In this document: positions 52,804-61,053 of the stretch, piece after piece
Position numbering within the stretch: position 1 is the stretch's first letter
Layout: the number at the start of each line of letters is the position of its first letter
From: Anaerococcus prevotii DSM 20548
GTDB taxonomy: Bacteria > Bacillota > Clostridia > Tissierellales > Peptoniphilaceae
Direction of reading: 5' to 3'
NCBI RefSeq assembly: GCF_000024105.1
Contig: NC_013171.1
Coordinates: forward strand, 1,794,501 to 1,858,500
Length of the DNA stretch: 64,000 bases
The notes under the pieces: generated by a model
Told to the model about the DNA's origin: nothing
Seen by the model: only the letters and a program-made list of their open reading frames with translations
Database searches by the model: none
Position numbers and translations under genes: made by a program

Positions 52804-53190
52804 GACATCTGCAAAATCCCACTTTTGTGTGACCAACATAATTAAACTATATTCTTTTAGTCGCTCGCAATGTACTCATATTAATGAAATATTACAGGTT
52901 AGATTAGAATTATACAATATTTAATTTATACAATTAAATTGATGCTTAAATTTAAAATATATAGTAACAGTTTTGAAGTTTAGCCGCAAGTAGCAAATGT
53001 TGCACGTTTAGTAGATAGATATACCAAAGAAGTAAGAATCTATAGCCAATATTGTTAGCCTACTTTTAAGAGTTCGATGAAAAAAAGCTCATAAAAGGAG
53101 TTTTATCAAAGTAGCATCAGACTTTACAAAAATCAAATTCATCGTTTAAAAATATTTAGTATATTGAAAATGATAAAATGAGGAGTAATT
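52804..53190. other. Non-coding stretch with possible HPr-like gene remnant
   Basis: About 390 AT-rich bases without an intact gene. At 52984-53058 on the plus strand one frame reads PQVANVARLVDRYTKEVRIYS before a stop, which resembles the conserved part of HPr-fold phosphocarrier proteins; an in-frame TAG (52981-52983) precedes it. A second fragment at 53103-53150 reads FIKVASDFTKIKFIV. These could be debris of one or two small PTS-type genes. No repeat or RNA structure is evident. Confidence 0.25.
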
Positions 53191-53364
53191 ATGAATTCTA
53201 GAAAAAAAATTATTATCACATATATACTTATCTTGATTATATATTTATTAGTTGAGTTCTTAGTTCCAAATTCTTATAAACACTACAGATACTTTATGGT
53301 GATTTTTGCTGTACTTATGTTGATTTTAACTTATATCCAATACAAAAATGATAAGAAGTCATAA
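53191..53364 (+). CDS. Small two-helix membrane protein, 57 residues
   Basis: ATG at 53191 follows GAGGAG by 5-6 bases. The product, beginning MNSRKKIIITYILILIIYLL, has two membrane helices (about 6-24 and 35-49), a short outer loop (PNSYKHYRYF) and a basic C-terminus (YKNDKKS). No family is recognised. The good ribosome site and clean hydrophobic pattern argue that it is expressed, despite its short length. Confidence 0.55.
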   Translation: MNSRKKIIITYILILIIYLLVEFLVPNSYKHYRYFMVIFAVLMLILTYIQYKNDKKS

Positions 53365-53399
53365 TAAAATCAATAAAACTTTTGTCGAGAAAATTTAAA

Positions 53400-53434
53400 C
53401 GGGCTGTATCCTGTTATTTACAGATTACATCCCG
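53400..53434. terminator. Hairpin between the small gene and nrdA
   Basis: CGGGCTGTATCCTGT pairs imperfectly with ACAGATTACATCCCG. T-rich sequence follows in both directions, though not a full T-run. It lies about 100 bases past the nrdA stop; 53435-53533 shows nothing else. Confidence 0.5.
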
Positions 53435-53533
53435 CTTAAAAGATTTAATTTATTACATTTTAGTAGACTCAGGTCAACCCCATTTCATCACATCTTTTTG
53501 ATTATTCTAATCCTTAGAATCCATTATTTATTT

Positions 53534-56062
53534 TTAGCTTGCACATGAATCACATTCTTCAACTTCTTGGCTCTTTCCTCTGACATAGTATATAGACTTA
53601 ACTCCAGCCTCCCATGCTGTTATATAGATATTTAATAACTGTCTCATGGTATATTCTGTGGTTATATAGATATTTACTGATTGGGCTTGGTCGATGTGCT
53701 TTTGTCTTACTCCTGCCATGCGCATAGATATGTTTTGGTCTATGTCGTGGGCATTTTCGTAGAGCCAGAAGGTCTTTGTTGTAAGTCCTGGGGCAACTCT
53801 TGGAACTATTGCTCCCTTTTTCTCTTCTAGGAAGTAACGGCTCATGATTGGGTCTACTCCTGCGGATGTTCCAGATATGATTGATGTTGATCCTGTTGGA
53901 GCTATGGCCATTAGATAGCCATTTCTTAATCCATTTTCCTTAACTTCTGCCCTTAACTTCTCCCATCTTTCGCTCTTGTAATCTCTTAGGTCGAAGTAGG
54001 CTCCAGTCTCCCAGTCGCTTCCTTCAAAGCATGAGTAAGCTCCCTTTTCCTTGGCAATTTCCATGGATTCCTTGATGGCGTAGAAGTTTATATCTTCATA
54101 GACCCTATCTACAAATTCACCGTGGGCCTCTTCATTTTGCCAGCTTATGTCATTTTTGACTAGCATGTGGTGGTAGCCACTTGTTCCTAGTCCTATAGCC
54201 CTGTACTTTTTGTTGGTTACTTTGGCATATGGAGTTGGATAGTAGTTTAGGTCGATTACATTATCAAGGGCCCTTACAACTGTTCTTACGGTCTCCTCAA
54301 GCTCTGCACTATTATTTACATCTACCTTACCTAGGGTTAGGCTTGCCAGGTTACATTCTACGAAGTCGCCTGGTTTTGTCTTGTTTACTATAATTGTGTC
54401 CCCATTTTCATCGACTATTTCTGTTGAGATTGACTCTGATGGACTCATGTTTTGAGCGATTTCTGTACAGAGGTTTGATGAATAGATCATTCCCTTGTGC
54501 TTGTTTGGATTTAGTCTGTTTACTGCATCTCTATTAAAGACAAATGGTGTTCCCGTTTCTGTCCATGATTTTATGAGTAGTCTCACCATATCTTTAACAG
54601 ACATAGTTCTTCTAGAGATATCTTTATCTGCTACAAGTTTCTTGTAGAATTCTTCGAATTCTTCTCCGTAGGTGTCTTCCAAGGCTCTTCCATATTTTTT
54701 CTCTACTTCGTGAGGATCGAACATATGCCAGTCGGCATTTATATCATCACGGGTTAGTCTCCAGAAAAGGTCTGGAACGCATACTCCAGGGAAGACATCG
54801 TGGGCCTTCATCCTGTCATCTCCGTTATTTGTCCTAAGTCCCATAAATTCTGGTATATCTTTATGCCAAATATCTAGATATACTGCAACAGCTCCTTGCC
54901 TTACTCCTAGTTGGTCTACTGCTACAGCTGTGTCATTGGCAAGTCTTATCCAACGGATAACTCCACCAGCAACTCCTTCAAAGCCACGTATGTCTGAGCC
55001 GTTAGCCCTTACCTTTCCAAAGTAGAGACCCATTCCTCCTCCGTGCTTTGATACTTCCGCAAAGTTTGTTACAGAACGATATATTCCCTTTAGGGTATCT
55101 GGAACTGTATCTATAAAGCATGAGGATAGTTGGTTAAATGGCTTTCTAGCATTGGTCATAGTAGGGGTTGCCATGGTTGCTTTAAGGGTTGAAAGGATAT
55201 CGTACAACCTTTTAGCAAATCCTATCTTATCCTTCTCAGGAATTGCAAGATGCATGGCGATTCCCATAAACATCTCTTGTACCTTTTCTAGGATATCTCC
55301 CTTGTGGTTAGTAATTAGGTATCTTTTTCTTACAAGGTCAAGGCCTGAGTAGGTAAAGATCTTATCTCTAGAAAAGTCCATATAGGCTTCTAATTCGTCT
55401 ATCTCTTCTCCTGTATAGTTTTCTAAAATATAAGATCCATATAGGCCTTCTTCTGTTAGGAATTCTATCTTGGATTTGAAATCGAAAAGCTCGTATCTTT
55501 CTTCACTTTTTTCTATTTCATAATTAATCTCTTGCATGAGAAAGCGTGCTGCTATTATCTCCCAATCAGGAGCTTCCTTGCTGGTAAGCTCGCTTGCAGC
55601 TCTTGTTATAGCCTTAAGCATATCCTCTTCTGTCATATTTGCCTTAAGGAAGGATTCGAATTTAAAAAAGAGGGATTCTATTGGGTATCTTTGATTATCA
55701 AAGTCTGCTTGAACTTCAGTTATTATATTAAGAATATTTTTATCATCTATATATTTGGAGAAGTCTCCTATAACTTTTCTGTCCATATTGTGCTTGGCAC
55801 GGTAGAGGATAAATGATTTTACCTCTCTGTAGTAATTCTCATCAATTAGGGTAAGCTCTACCAAGTCTTGGACTTCCTCGACCGTTACTGTGTGATCAGC
55901 TGGATACTTTTCCTTGATTGTCTTTTCTATCTTTGAGGAGATTTTCCTGAGATCTTCCTCGCTTATCATACTATCAACAGAATAGAAGGCCTTAGCAATT
56001 GCTTTTTCTATTTTTTCTCTCTCAAAATCTGCCCTCGTACCGTCTCTTTTAATAATTTCCAT
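53534..56062 (-). CDS. nrdA: Ribonucleotide reductase class I alpha subunit
   Basis: The 842-residue catalytic subunit makes deoxyribonucleotides with NrdB. It has an N-terminal ATP-cone (about 1-92, MEIIKRDGTRADFEREKIEKAI), a redox Cys in NQLSSCFIDTV (about 312-322) and its partner in FVECNLASLTLG, the radical Cys in SSNLCTEIAQN, the radical-transfer Tyr pair near SIYYVRG, and a C-terminal reduction pair ECDSCAS. The ATP-cone implies overall activity control by ATP/dATP. Two NrdR-like boxes in the promoter region suggest repression by NrdR. nrdB lies on the same strand but about 1.5 kb away. Confidence 0.95.
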   Translation of the reverse strand: MEIIKRDGTRADFEREKIEKAIAKAFYSVDSMISEEDLRKISSKIEKTIKEKYPADHTVTVEEVQDLVELTLIDENYYREVKSFILYRAKHNMDRKVIGDFSKYIDDKNILNIITEVQADFDNQRYPIESLFFKFESFLKANMTEEDMLKAITRAASELTSKEAPDWEIIAARFLMQEINYEIEKSEERYELFDFKSKIEFLTEEGLYGSYILENYTGEEIDELEAYMDFSRDKIFTYSGLDLVRKRYLITNHKGDILEKVQEMFMGIAMHLAIPEKDKIGFAKRLYDILSTLKATMATPTMTNARKPFNQLSSCFIDTVPDTLKGIYRSVTNFAEVSKHGGGMGLYFGKVRANGSDIRGFEGVAGGVIRWIRLANDTAVAVDQLGVRQGAVAVYLDIWHKDIPEFMGLRTNNGDDRMKAHDVFPGVCVPDLFWRLTRDDINADWHMFDPHEVEKKYGRALEDTYGEEFEEFYKKLVADKDISRRTMSVKDMVRLLIKSWTETGTPFVFNRDAVNRLNPNKHKGMIYSSNLCTEIAQNMSPSESISTEIVDENGDTIIVNKTKPGDFVECNLASLTLGKVDVNNSAELEETVRTVVRALDNVIDLNYYPTPYAKVTNKKYRAIGLGTSGYHHMLVKNDISWQNEEAHGEFVDRVYEDINFYAIKESMEIAKEKGAYSCFEGSDWETGAYFDLRDYKSERWEKLRAEVKENGLRNGYLMAIAPTGSTSIISGTSAGVDPIMSRYFLEEKKGAIVPRVAPGLTTKTFWLYENAHDIDQNISMRMAGVRQKHIDQAQSVNIYITTEYTMRQLLNIYITAWEAGVKSIYYVRGKSQEVEECDSCAS

Positions 56063-56212
56063 CTTAACTCCTTAATCTCTCACAAACGAACAACAAATAA
56101 TATATAAACTAATATCAACTTTTCCCATTCTCTAAAATAAATATGATCTATCGCACTTTTAGGATAGGTCCAAATTTCCTTATGAATTTGTAGTTACTTT
56201 ATCAAAAGTCTA

Positions 56213-56277
56213 ATACTAGATGTAGTGTTTTTATCTTGTAATCGTCTATTATCATACCATATATTGTGGTTTTTCAA
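56213..56277 (-). promoter_or_regulatory. nrdA promoter with two NrdR-like boxes
   Basis: On the minus strand TTGAAA (56272-56277), 18 bases, GATAAT (56248-56253) form a promoter. Two 16-bp sites resembling the NrdR consensus (ACAC-W-ATATAT-W-GTGT) are present: ATACCATATATTGTGG (56254-56269), filling the spacer, and ATACTAGATGTAGTGT (56213-56228), just after the start. Each matches about 13 of 16 positions. Their spacing, 41 bp start to start, is about four helical turns, a spacing known for NrdR pairs. Transcription then runs about 180 bases to the ATG; that leader shows no other signal. Confidence 0.7.
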
Positions 56278-56283
56278 AATAAG

Positions 56284-56330
56284 AAAAAACAGCATAAATT
56301 AGCGATTTTTGTAATTCATGCTGGTTTTTT
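56284..56330 (-). terminator. Terminator after the RDD gene
   Basis: CAGCAT-A-AATTA and TAATT-C-ATGCTG pair around about 10 bases. On the minus strand six T follow. A T-run also exists on the plus side. Confidence 0.8.
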
Positions 56331-56349
56331 CTGTGATTTTTTCTAAATT

Positions 56350-56826
56350 TTATAGATTTTCTCCGTACAGATGGTCAAATATATCTTCCTTAACTACAGT
56401 AGTGTCGAGAAGTATATCAAAGAGTCCTTGTTTTTTGGGACTAAGACCAACTATTAGGTAAAGAATTTTAAATTTATTTAGGACAAATCTCCCGCAAATT
56501 TCTCTAAGTATTATTTGAGAGAAACTTAGCTTATCACTTGTTAGGGATACCACCCTAAGACCTAAGATCATCTTGCCTAGGGTCCTTCCCCTTGTGAAAA
56601 GTGTCATCAGAGTAAAGTAGGCTAAAGTAAGTCCTGTCCTAAGGACTTCACCGAGGCTAAAACTCAAGATGCTTGCATCCATATCTAAGGGCAAGAATAC
56701 TTTTAGAATTGTAAATATTCCTCCTACAACTAGCATATCTATAAGAAAGGCTACAAGTCTTAGGAAAAATCCCGCATAGGCAAAGCGGTAGTCTTTCTCT
56801 CTAAAAGGAATTTTAACTTCAGTCAT
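56350..56826 (-). CDS. RDD family membrane protein
   Basis: The 158-residue protein has the RDD pattern: FAYAGFFLRLVAFLIDMLVVGG (Arg and Asp of the first helix, about 14-35), a second helix pair, then GRTLGKMILGLRVVS (about 82-96). Function in this family is uncertain (some are ion exchangers). The ATG at 56826 has GGTGAT 5 bases upstream; it overlaps the SppA stop by 8 bases, so translation is coupled. Confidence 0.85.
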   Translation of the reverse strand: MTEVKIPFREKDYRFAYAGFFLRLVAFLIDMLVVGGIFTILKVFLPLDMDASILSFSLGEVLRTGLTLAYFTLMTLFTRGRTLGKMILGLRVVSLTSDKLSFSQIILREICGRFVLNKFKILYLIVGLSPKKQGLFDILLDTTVVKEDIFDHLYGENL

Positions 56827-57802
56827 TGTAATCACCATACAAATACATTGGCCTTGGGCCTCCGTTTTTCATTAATTTATCAAGTATTGCAAGGTCGGAT
56901 TCGCTTTTCTTAAGGTCTGTGACTTTTGAAAATATTGATGAGAAAGATCCCATAATATTTTCATTTCTTATTACCATCGGATCTTCTAAGTTATTTTCAC
57001 TTGCCATATCTCCTATAGCAGAATCGAGATCTCCTATTTTATCAACTAGTCCATTTGCTAGGGCTTGGCTACCATCGTAGACCCTTCCATCAGCGAGCTT
57101 CCTAACTTCTCTTTCAGAAAGACCACGACCTTCTGCTACAATTTTTACAAATCTATCAAAGGCTGAGTCTACAAGTCCTTGGAAGTATTCTTTTTCTTCC
57201 TTGCTCATATCTCTTCCTTGGCTTCCGGCATCTTTCATCTTACCTGTTGTTATATTTTGCTCTTTAATTCCATACTTTTCAAAAAGTCCTTGGAGGGAGT
57301 AGGATTGGATGATTACTCCGATCGATCCTGTCCAGGTCTCATTTGATGCGTAGATCCTATCAGTTAGGGCTGATATATAATAGCCTCCGCTTGCTGCCAT
57401 CTCACCCATTACAGTATATACTGGTTTTTCTGCTTCTTTTAGGGCCTTTATTTGATTTGCGATTCTCTCGGAGGCATAGACTGATCCACCTGGGGAATTT
57501 ACATTTAGGATAACTCCCTTAACTAGTGGATCTTCCTTGGCGTTTTTAAGCTCTTCTACTACGAAGTCATTGGCATCATTGGATGAGATTACTCCATCGA
57601 CATCTACGACCTTGATTTTTTCCTTAGGGTTTGTTCCTTGGATTACTTCTTCCGTATAACTAGAAAAGTCCGAGAAGTTTTTCATATACTTATCTCTTAT
57701 ATTTTGCTCTACTTCCTTGTCCTTATCCTTAGCAAATACCGAAACCACTAAGACTAGGGCGGTTATAGCCAAGGCTATCCATTTTTTTGCGTTATTTTTC
57801 AT
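56819..57802 (-). CDS. sppA: Signal peptide peptidase SppA, S49 family
   Basis: The 327-residue protease has an N-terminal membrane anchor (about 7-23) and an outward serine-lysine protease domain: LNVNSPGGSVYASERI (about 100-115), catalytic Ser in MAASGGYYISA (about 134-144) and catalytic Lys in ITTGKMKDAGSQGR (about 183-196). It is the single-domain form usual in Gram-positives and degrades cleaved signal peptides in the membrane. It has its own promoter and is coupled to the RDD gene. Confidence 0.93.
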   Translation of the reverse strand: MKNNAKKWIALAITALVLVVSVFAKDKDKEVEQNIRDKYMKNFSDFSSYTEEVIQGTNPKEKIKVVDVDGVISSNDANDFVVEELKNAKEDPLVKGVILNVNSPGGSVYASERIANQIKALKEAEKPVYTVMGEMAASGGYYISALTDRIYASNETWTGSIGVIIQSYSLQGLFEKYGIKEQNITTGKMKDAGSQGRDMSKEEKEYFQGLVDSAFDRFVKIVAEGRGLSEREVRKLADGRVYDGSQALANGLVDKIGDLDSAIGDMASENNLEDPMVIRNENIMGSFSSIFSKVTDLKKSESDLAILDKLMKNGGPRPMYLYGDYND

Positions 57803-57837
57803 AAATCTCCTCTTAATTCATTTCCTATTTCTTAATC

Positions 57838-57866
57838 AGTATAACATAAAGCTTCAAAGCTGTTAA
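57838..57866 (-). promoter_or_regulatory. SigA promoter of sppA
   Basis: On the minus strand TTAACA (57861-57866) and TATACT (57838-57843) are 17 bases apart, each one base from consensus. Confidence 0.65.
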
Positions 57867-57970
57867 GTTATAGATTAAATTGCTTTTTCATCTAAGTTTA
57901 AGTACAATATTAATGCATCACAAGTATCGTTAACACTAGATACATTGTTAATGTATAGCTCCCTTTGGAG

Positions 57971-58414
57971 CTATTTACATAAATCCGGGCTTAGATTAGG
58001 CCCTTTTTCTTTTGCCAAATTTACAAGCACAGATACCGCTTCATCTAGGAGCTCTTCTATGGAAGGCTTTTCTTTAGAAACTATTAGGGTCTTGCAACAA
58101 TCAAATGGGATTAGGATTCTTGTAGCTTCTGATTTTCCAATAGCCTTGGCTATTTTCTTGCTTATCTCCCCGTGAAGAGAATTAGTTATTACTATTCCTG
58201 TAGTTCCCAATATATAATCACAGTCCTTGACATTTACGACAATAGCATTTTCACCAGTCGCAATTATATCAGCTCCGGCCTTTTTCATAGCCTTACTAGA
58301 AAAATAATTAGTTCCTAAGCCATAGACTAGAGCATCTAGATTTTCTTTCTTGATTTTACTTACAAGGCTTGCACCTATCGAGCCTCCCTGGCCATCAATT
58401 ACTACTATCTTCAT
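57971..58414 (-). CDS. DUF3842 family protein
   Basis: The 147-residue protein has an N-terminal glycine-rich Rossmann-like loop, MKIVVIDGQGGSIGASLVSKIK, and conserved TGENAIVVN and ILIPFDCCK (about 101-109). This fits DUF3842, whose biochemical role is unknown. It is divergent from the lar operon; I recall this family being found near lar or other anaerobic-metabolism genes but cannot confirm it. A GGAGG site precedes the ATG. A short hairpin (TAGCTCC/GGAGCTA, 57956-57973) overlaps its end. Confidence 0.8.
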   Translation of the reverse strand: MKIVVIDGQGGSIGASLVSKIKKENLDALVYGLGTNYFSSKAMKKAGADIIATGENAIVVNVKDCDYILGTTGIVITNSLHGEISKKIAKAIGKSEATRILIPFDCCKTLIVSKEKPSIEELLDEAVSVLVNLAKEKGPNLSPDLCK

Positions 58415-58452
58415 ATCTTCCTCCTTCTAATATTTTATCATAAGCTTAGTTC

Positions 58453-58559
58453 TTGACCTAGTTTTTTTTATATGTTAAGATAAATTTGTTAGTATGAAGC
58501 TGACTTTTTTAGATTACCATGAGGGTTTAGGGGATTCCTATGCCCTTTTTTATTTATAA
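58453..58559 (+). promoter_or_regulatory. lar operon promoter and attenuator-like leader
   Basis: TTGACC (58453-58458), 17 bases, TAAGAT (58476-58481) form the promoter. In the leader a hairpin (GGG-TT-TAGG with CCTA-TG-CCC, 58523-58545) followed by TTTTTT (58546-58551) looks like an intrinsic terminator only about 25 bases before larE. A 21-codon open frame, ATG 58494 to TAA 58557-58559 (MKLTFLDYHEGLGDSYALFYL), spans this terminator, without a clear ribosome site. The layout suggests transcription attenuation. Confidence 0.5.
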
Positions 58560-58574
58560 AAAGAAAGGAATATG

Positions 58575-59432
58575 ATGGACATAGATAAAGAAAAAAAAGA
58601 AAAACTCGATAATATAGTCAAAGATCTCCTCAAGGAGAAATTTGTCCTAGCCTTTTCTGGTGGTGTTGACTCATCTCTAATCTTAAAGCTTGCAAGCATG
58701 TATAGAGAAGAGAAAAACGATGTCGTAGCTATAATGTATAACACAAATACCACTCCAGACGGAGATTTAGAGAACTCTCAAAACTTAGCCTGTGAGATGG
58801 ATGTCGACCTAAAAGTTGTAGATATTGATGTCTTCGACAATGAATATATAAAACATAACACTATTGACAGATGCTATCATTGCAAGAGCTTCCTGTTCGA
58901 AGAAGCCTTCAAGCTAAAAGATGCGCTCGGCTACAAATATGTCGTAGATGGGTCAAATCTCGAAGATTACAAGGTTTTTAGACCTGGAGTAAGGGCCCTT
59001 AACGATAAGGGAGTTGTAAGTCCCTTAAAGGAAGCTGGCTTTACTAAGGATATGGTAAGAGCCTATGCCAAAGAGTTAAACCTATCTGTATACAAGAGAC
59101 CTTCCGCCCCATGTCTTGCAACAAGATTTCCATACAATGAACTAATTGATAAGGATAAATTTGAAGCAATCAACAAGGCGGAAATCTATCTAAAAGATCT
59201 AGGTCTTGAAAATGTCCGTGTTAGAGTCTACGGAGATAATACTAGAATTGAAGTCGATAGGAAGGATTTTGATAAAGTATTCAGTCAGGTAGATGAGATC
59301 GTCTCAAAACTTAAAGAATTTGGTTTCAAATATATAAATCTTGACCTTGAAGGCTATAGGTCCGGGTCAATGGATGAAGTAATAGAAAAGGAAGATAAGC
59401 TTAAGCTTAATCCATGGTTAGATCATGAATGA
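58575..59432 (+). CDS. larE: Nickel-pincer cofactor sulfur transferase LarE
   Basis: The 285-residue PP-loop ATP-pyrophosphatase adds sulfur to adenylated pyridinium dicarboxylate in making the nickel-pincer nucleotide. The P-loop AFSGGVDSSLIL is at about 25-36. Cysteines occur in DRCYHCKSF (about 97-105) and SAPCLATRFPY (about 175-185), the latter matching the sacrificial or cluster-binding Cys of known LarE. Which sulfur mechanism applies (sacrificial Cys or iron-sulfur cluster) cannot be settled by reading. I start at the second ATG of ATGATG, as AAAGGA is 5 bases from it and only 2 from the first. Confidence 0.9.
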   Translation: MDIDKEKKEKLDNIVKDLLKEKFVLAFSGGVDSSLILKLASMYREEKNDVVAIMYNTNTTPDGDLENSQNLACEMDVDLKVVDIDVFDNEYIKHNTIDRCYHCKSFLFEEAFKLKDALGYKYVVDGSNLEDYKVFRPGVRALNDKGVVSPLKEAGFTKDMVRAYAKELNLSVYKRPSAPCLATRFPYNELIDKDKFEAINKAEIYLKDLGLENVRVRVYGDNTRIEVDRKDFDKVFSQVDEIVSKLKEFGFKYINLDLEGYRSGSMDEVIEKEDKLKLNPWLDHE

Positions 59433-60171
59433 TAAAGAATTTTTAGAAAATATTAAAAACGGCAAGATGACAATTGATGAGGGCTTAGCCTATCTAAAGG
59501 ACTTTAATTTTAAAGATATAGATATAGCAAAGCTCGATTTTCAAAGAAAAAACAGGAGGGGCTTTCCTGAGACAATCTTCTGCCAGGGCAAGGAGGACTT
59601 TGCTTTGGTGGAAATCTTTAAGGCCTTTGCCGAAAGAAACGACTCAGTAATAGGCACTAGGGCGACCAAGGACCAATACGAGCTTGTAAAAAGGGAAATT
59701 CCTCAAGCAAAATACGACCCTACAGGAAGGATTATCTCCCTAGAATATGAAAGTCTCCCTCAAATAGGAAATATCGCAATTTGTACAGGCGGAACTGCAG
59801 ATCTTTTCGTAGCAGAAGAGGCCGCCCTTACGGCAGAGTTTTTTGGATCTAAGGTAAGTCGCTTCTACGATGTTGGAGTATCTGGTCTTCACAGGATGTT
59901 AAATAAAATCGACGAAATTAAAAAAGCTAATGTGATAATTGCGATAGCAGGAATGGAAGGGGCCCTTGCCACTGTTCTTGCAGGCCTTGTGGATAAGCCA
60001 ATTATAGCAGTGCCAACTTCTGTGGGCTATGGGGCAAGCTTTAATGGTATATCTGCCCTCCTTACCATGCTTTCGACCTGTGCCGAAGGAATTTCTGTAG
60101 TAAATATAGACAATGGCTACGGAGCAGCCTATGCTGCTTGCCAAATAAATAAACTAATAGAGGAGAAATAA
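59425..60171 (+). CDS. larB: Nickel-pincer cofactor carboxylase LarB
   Basis: The 248-residue enzyme carboxylates and hydrolyses nicotinic acid adenine dinucleotide to the dicarboxylated mononucleotide, the first step of the cofactor. The C-terminal half is PurE-like: IAICTGGTADLFVAEEAALTAEF (in two halves, about 115-137), DVGVSGLHRML and GMEGALATVLAGLVDKPIIAVPTSVGYG. The start overlaps the larE stop by 8 bases and lacks a ribosome site, so it is coupled. larC follows with no gap. Confidence 0.94.
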   Translation: MNDKEFLENIKNGKMTIDEGLAYLKDFNFKDIDIAKLDFQRKNRRGFPETIFCQGKEDFALVEIFKAFAERNDSVIGTRATKDQYELVKREIPQAKYDPTGRIISLEYESLPQIGNIAICTGGTADLFVAEEAALTAEFFGSKVSRFYDVGVSGLHRMLNKIDEIKKANVIIAIAGMEGALATVLAGLVDKPIIAVPTSVGYGASFNGISALLTMLSTCAEGISVVNIDNGYGAAYAACQINKLIEEK

Positions 60172-61053
60172 ATGGACTTATATTTTGAAATGTATTCTGG
60201 AATAGCTGGAGATATGACAATTGGAGCTCTCTTAGACCTTGGAGCAAGTCAAGAAAAGCTAATAGAAGCAATCGATTCACTTGGTATTGATGGCTACAAG
60301 TTAGTCTTTGACAGGGCCCTAAAGAGCGGAATCGATGCCTATAATTTCGATGTGATCTTAGAAAGTGAGAATCATGACGAAAATCACAGCAATATCCATG
60401 AAGATCATAACCATAATCATGACCATAATCACGAACACAATCATGAACACAGCCACGATCACCACCATCATCATGATCATAACCATAATCACGACCATGA
60501 CCACCACTCTCACAGCCATGTTCATAGAAATATCTCTGATATAGAAAAAATTATTAAGGGCTCAGACGTTCTTTCAGAAAAAGTAAAGAAAGACGCCCTA
60601 GGGATTTTTGATATCATTGCAGAAGCAGAGTCTAAGGCCCACGGGGTAGATAAAAGCGAGGTCCACTTCCACGAAGTAGGAGCCATAGACTCCATCATAG
60701 ATATAGTTGGGGTAACAGTCCTTCTAGAAGACTTAGGTGTGGAAAATATATACTTCTCCAAGCTCTTCGAAGGATGCGGCATGCAAAAATGTGCCCACGG
60801 CTATATGCCAATCCCAGTTCCAGCAGTAGCAAATATCTTGAAGGATTCAAATATCAGCCTCAATATCATAGATGACTATGGCGAGCACGTAACTCCAACT
60901 GGAGCTGCTATAGTTAAATATTTTTCTACAGGAGAAAATATCAAAGAGTTTGCAATCAAGAAAATCGGTCTCGGTGCAGGCAACAAGGACTTTGAGAAGT
61001 CTACTAATGTCCTAAGGGTAATGGAGATAGAAAATCCTAAAAAAAAAGCCTAA
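60172..61053 (+). CDS. larC1: Nickel insertase LarC, N-terminal part (LarC1)
   Basis: LarC inserts nickel into the pincer nucleotide with CTP. This 293-residue frame holds the N-terminal domain: YFEMYSGIAGDMTIGALLDLG (about 4-24), VHFHEVGAIDSIIDIVG (about 164-180) and CGMQKCAHGYMPIPVPAV. Residues 68-118 form a histidine-rich insert with 26 His in 51 residues, presumably for nickel storage. The frame ends NPKKKA-stop at 61051-61053, right after a run of nine A; the rest of LarC is in the -1 frame. GGAGAAATA precedes the ATG. Confidence 0.94.
   Translation: MDLYFEMYSGIAGDMTIGALLDLGASQEKLIEAIDSLGIDGYKLVFDRALKSGIDAYNFDVILESENHDENHSNIHEDHNHNHDHNHEHNHEHSHDHHHHHDHNHNHDHDHHSHSHVHRNISDIEKIIKGSDVLSEKVKKDALGIFDIIAEAESKAHGVDKSEVHFHEVGAIDSIIDIVGVTVLLEDLGVENIYFSKLFEGCGMQKCAHGYMPIPVPAVANILKDSNISLNIIDDYGEHVTPTGAAIVKYFSTGENIKEFAIKKIGLGAGNKDFEKSTNVLRVMEIENPKKKA
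61036..61053 (+). promoter_or_regulatory. Programmed -1 frameshift site of larC
   Basis: The run CCT-AAA-AAA-AAA-GCC-TAA (A9 at 61039-61047) is an ideal slippery tract. A -1 slip turns NPKKKA-stop into NPKKKSLILAETNIDDTTGE, joining LarC1 to LarC2. In the -1 frame the nearest upstream stop (TAA 61038-61040) overlaps the start of the tract, so slippage must occur within it. A programmed frameshift is established for larC of Lactiplantibacillus plantarum; here it is inferred from sequence. Confidence 0.75.

Noticed and set aside
60373-60525. CRISPR-like or tandem repeat array
   Set aside because: The repetition follows codons for His, Asp and Asn within larC1 and has no repeat-spacer structure.
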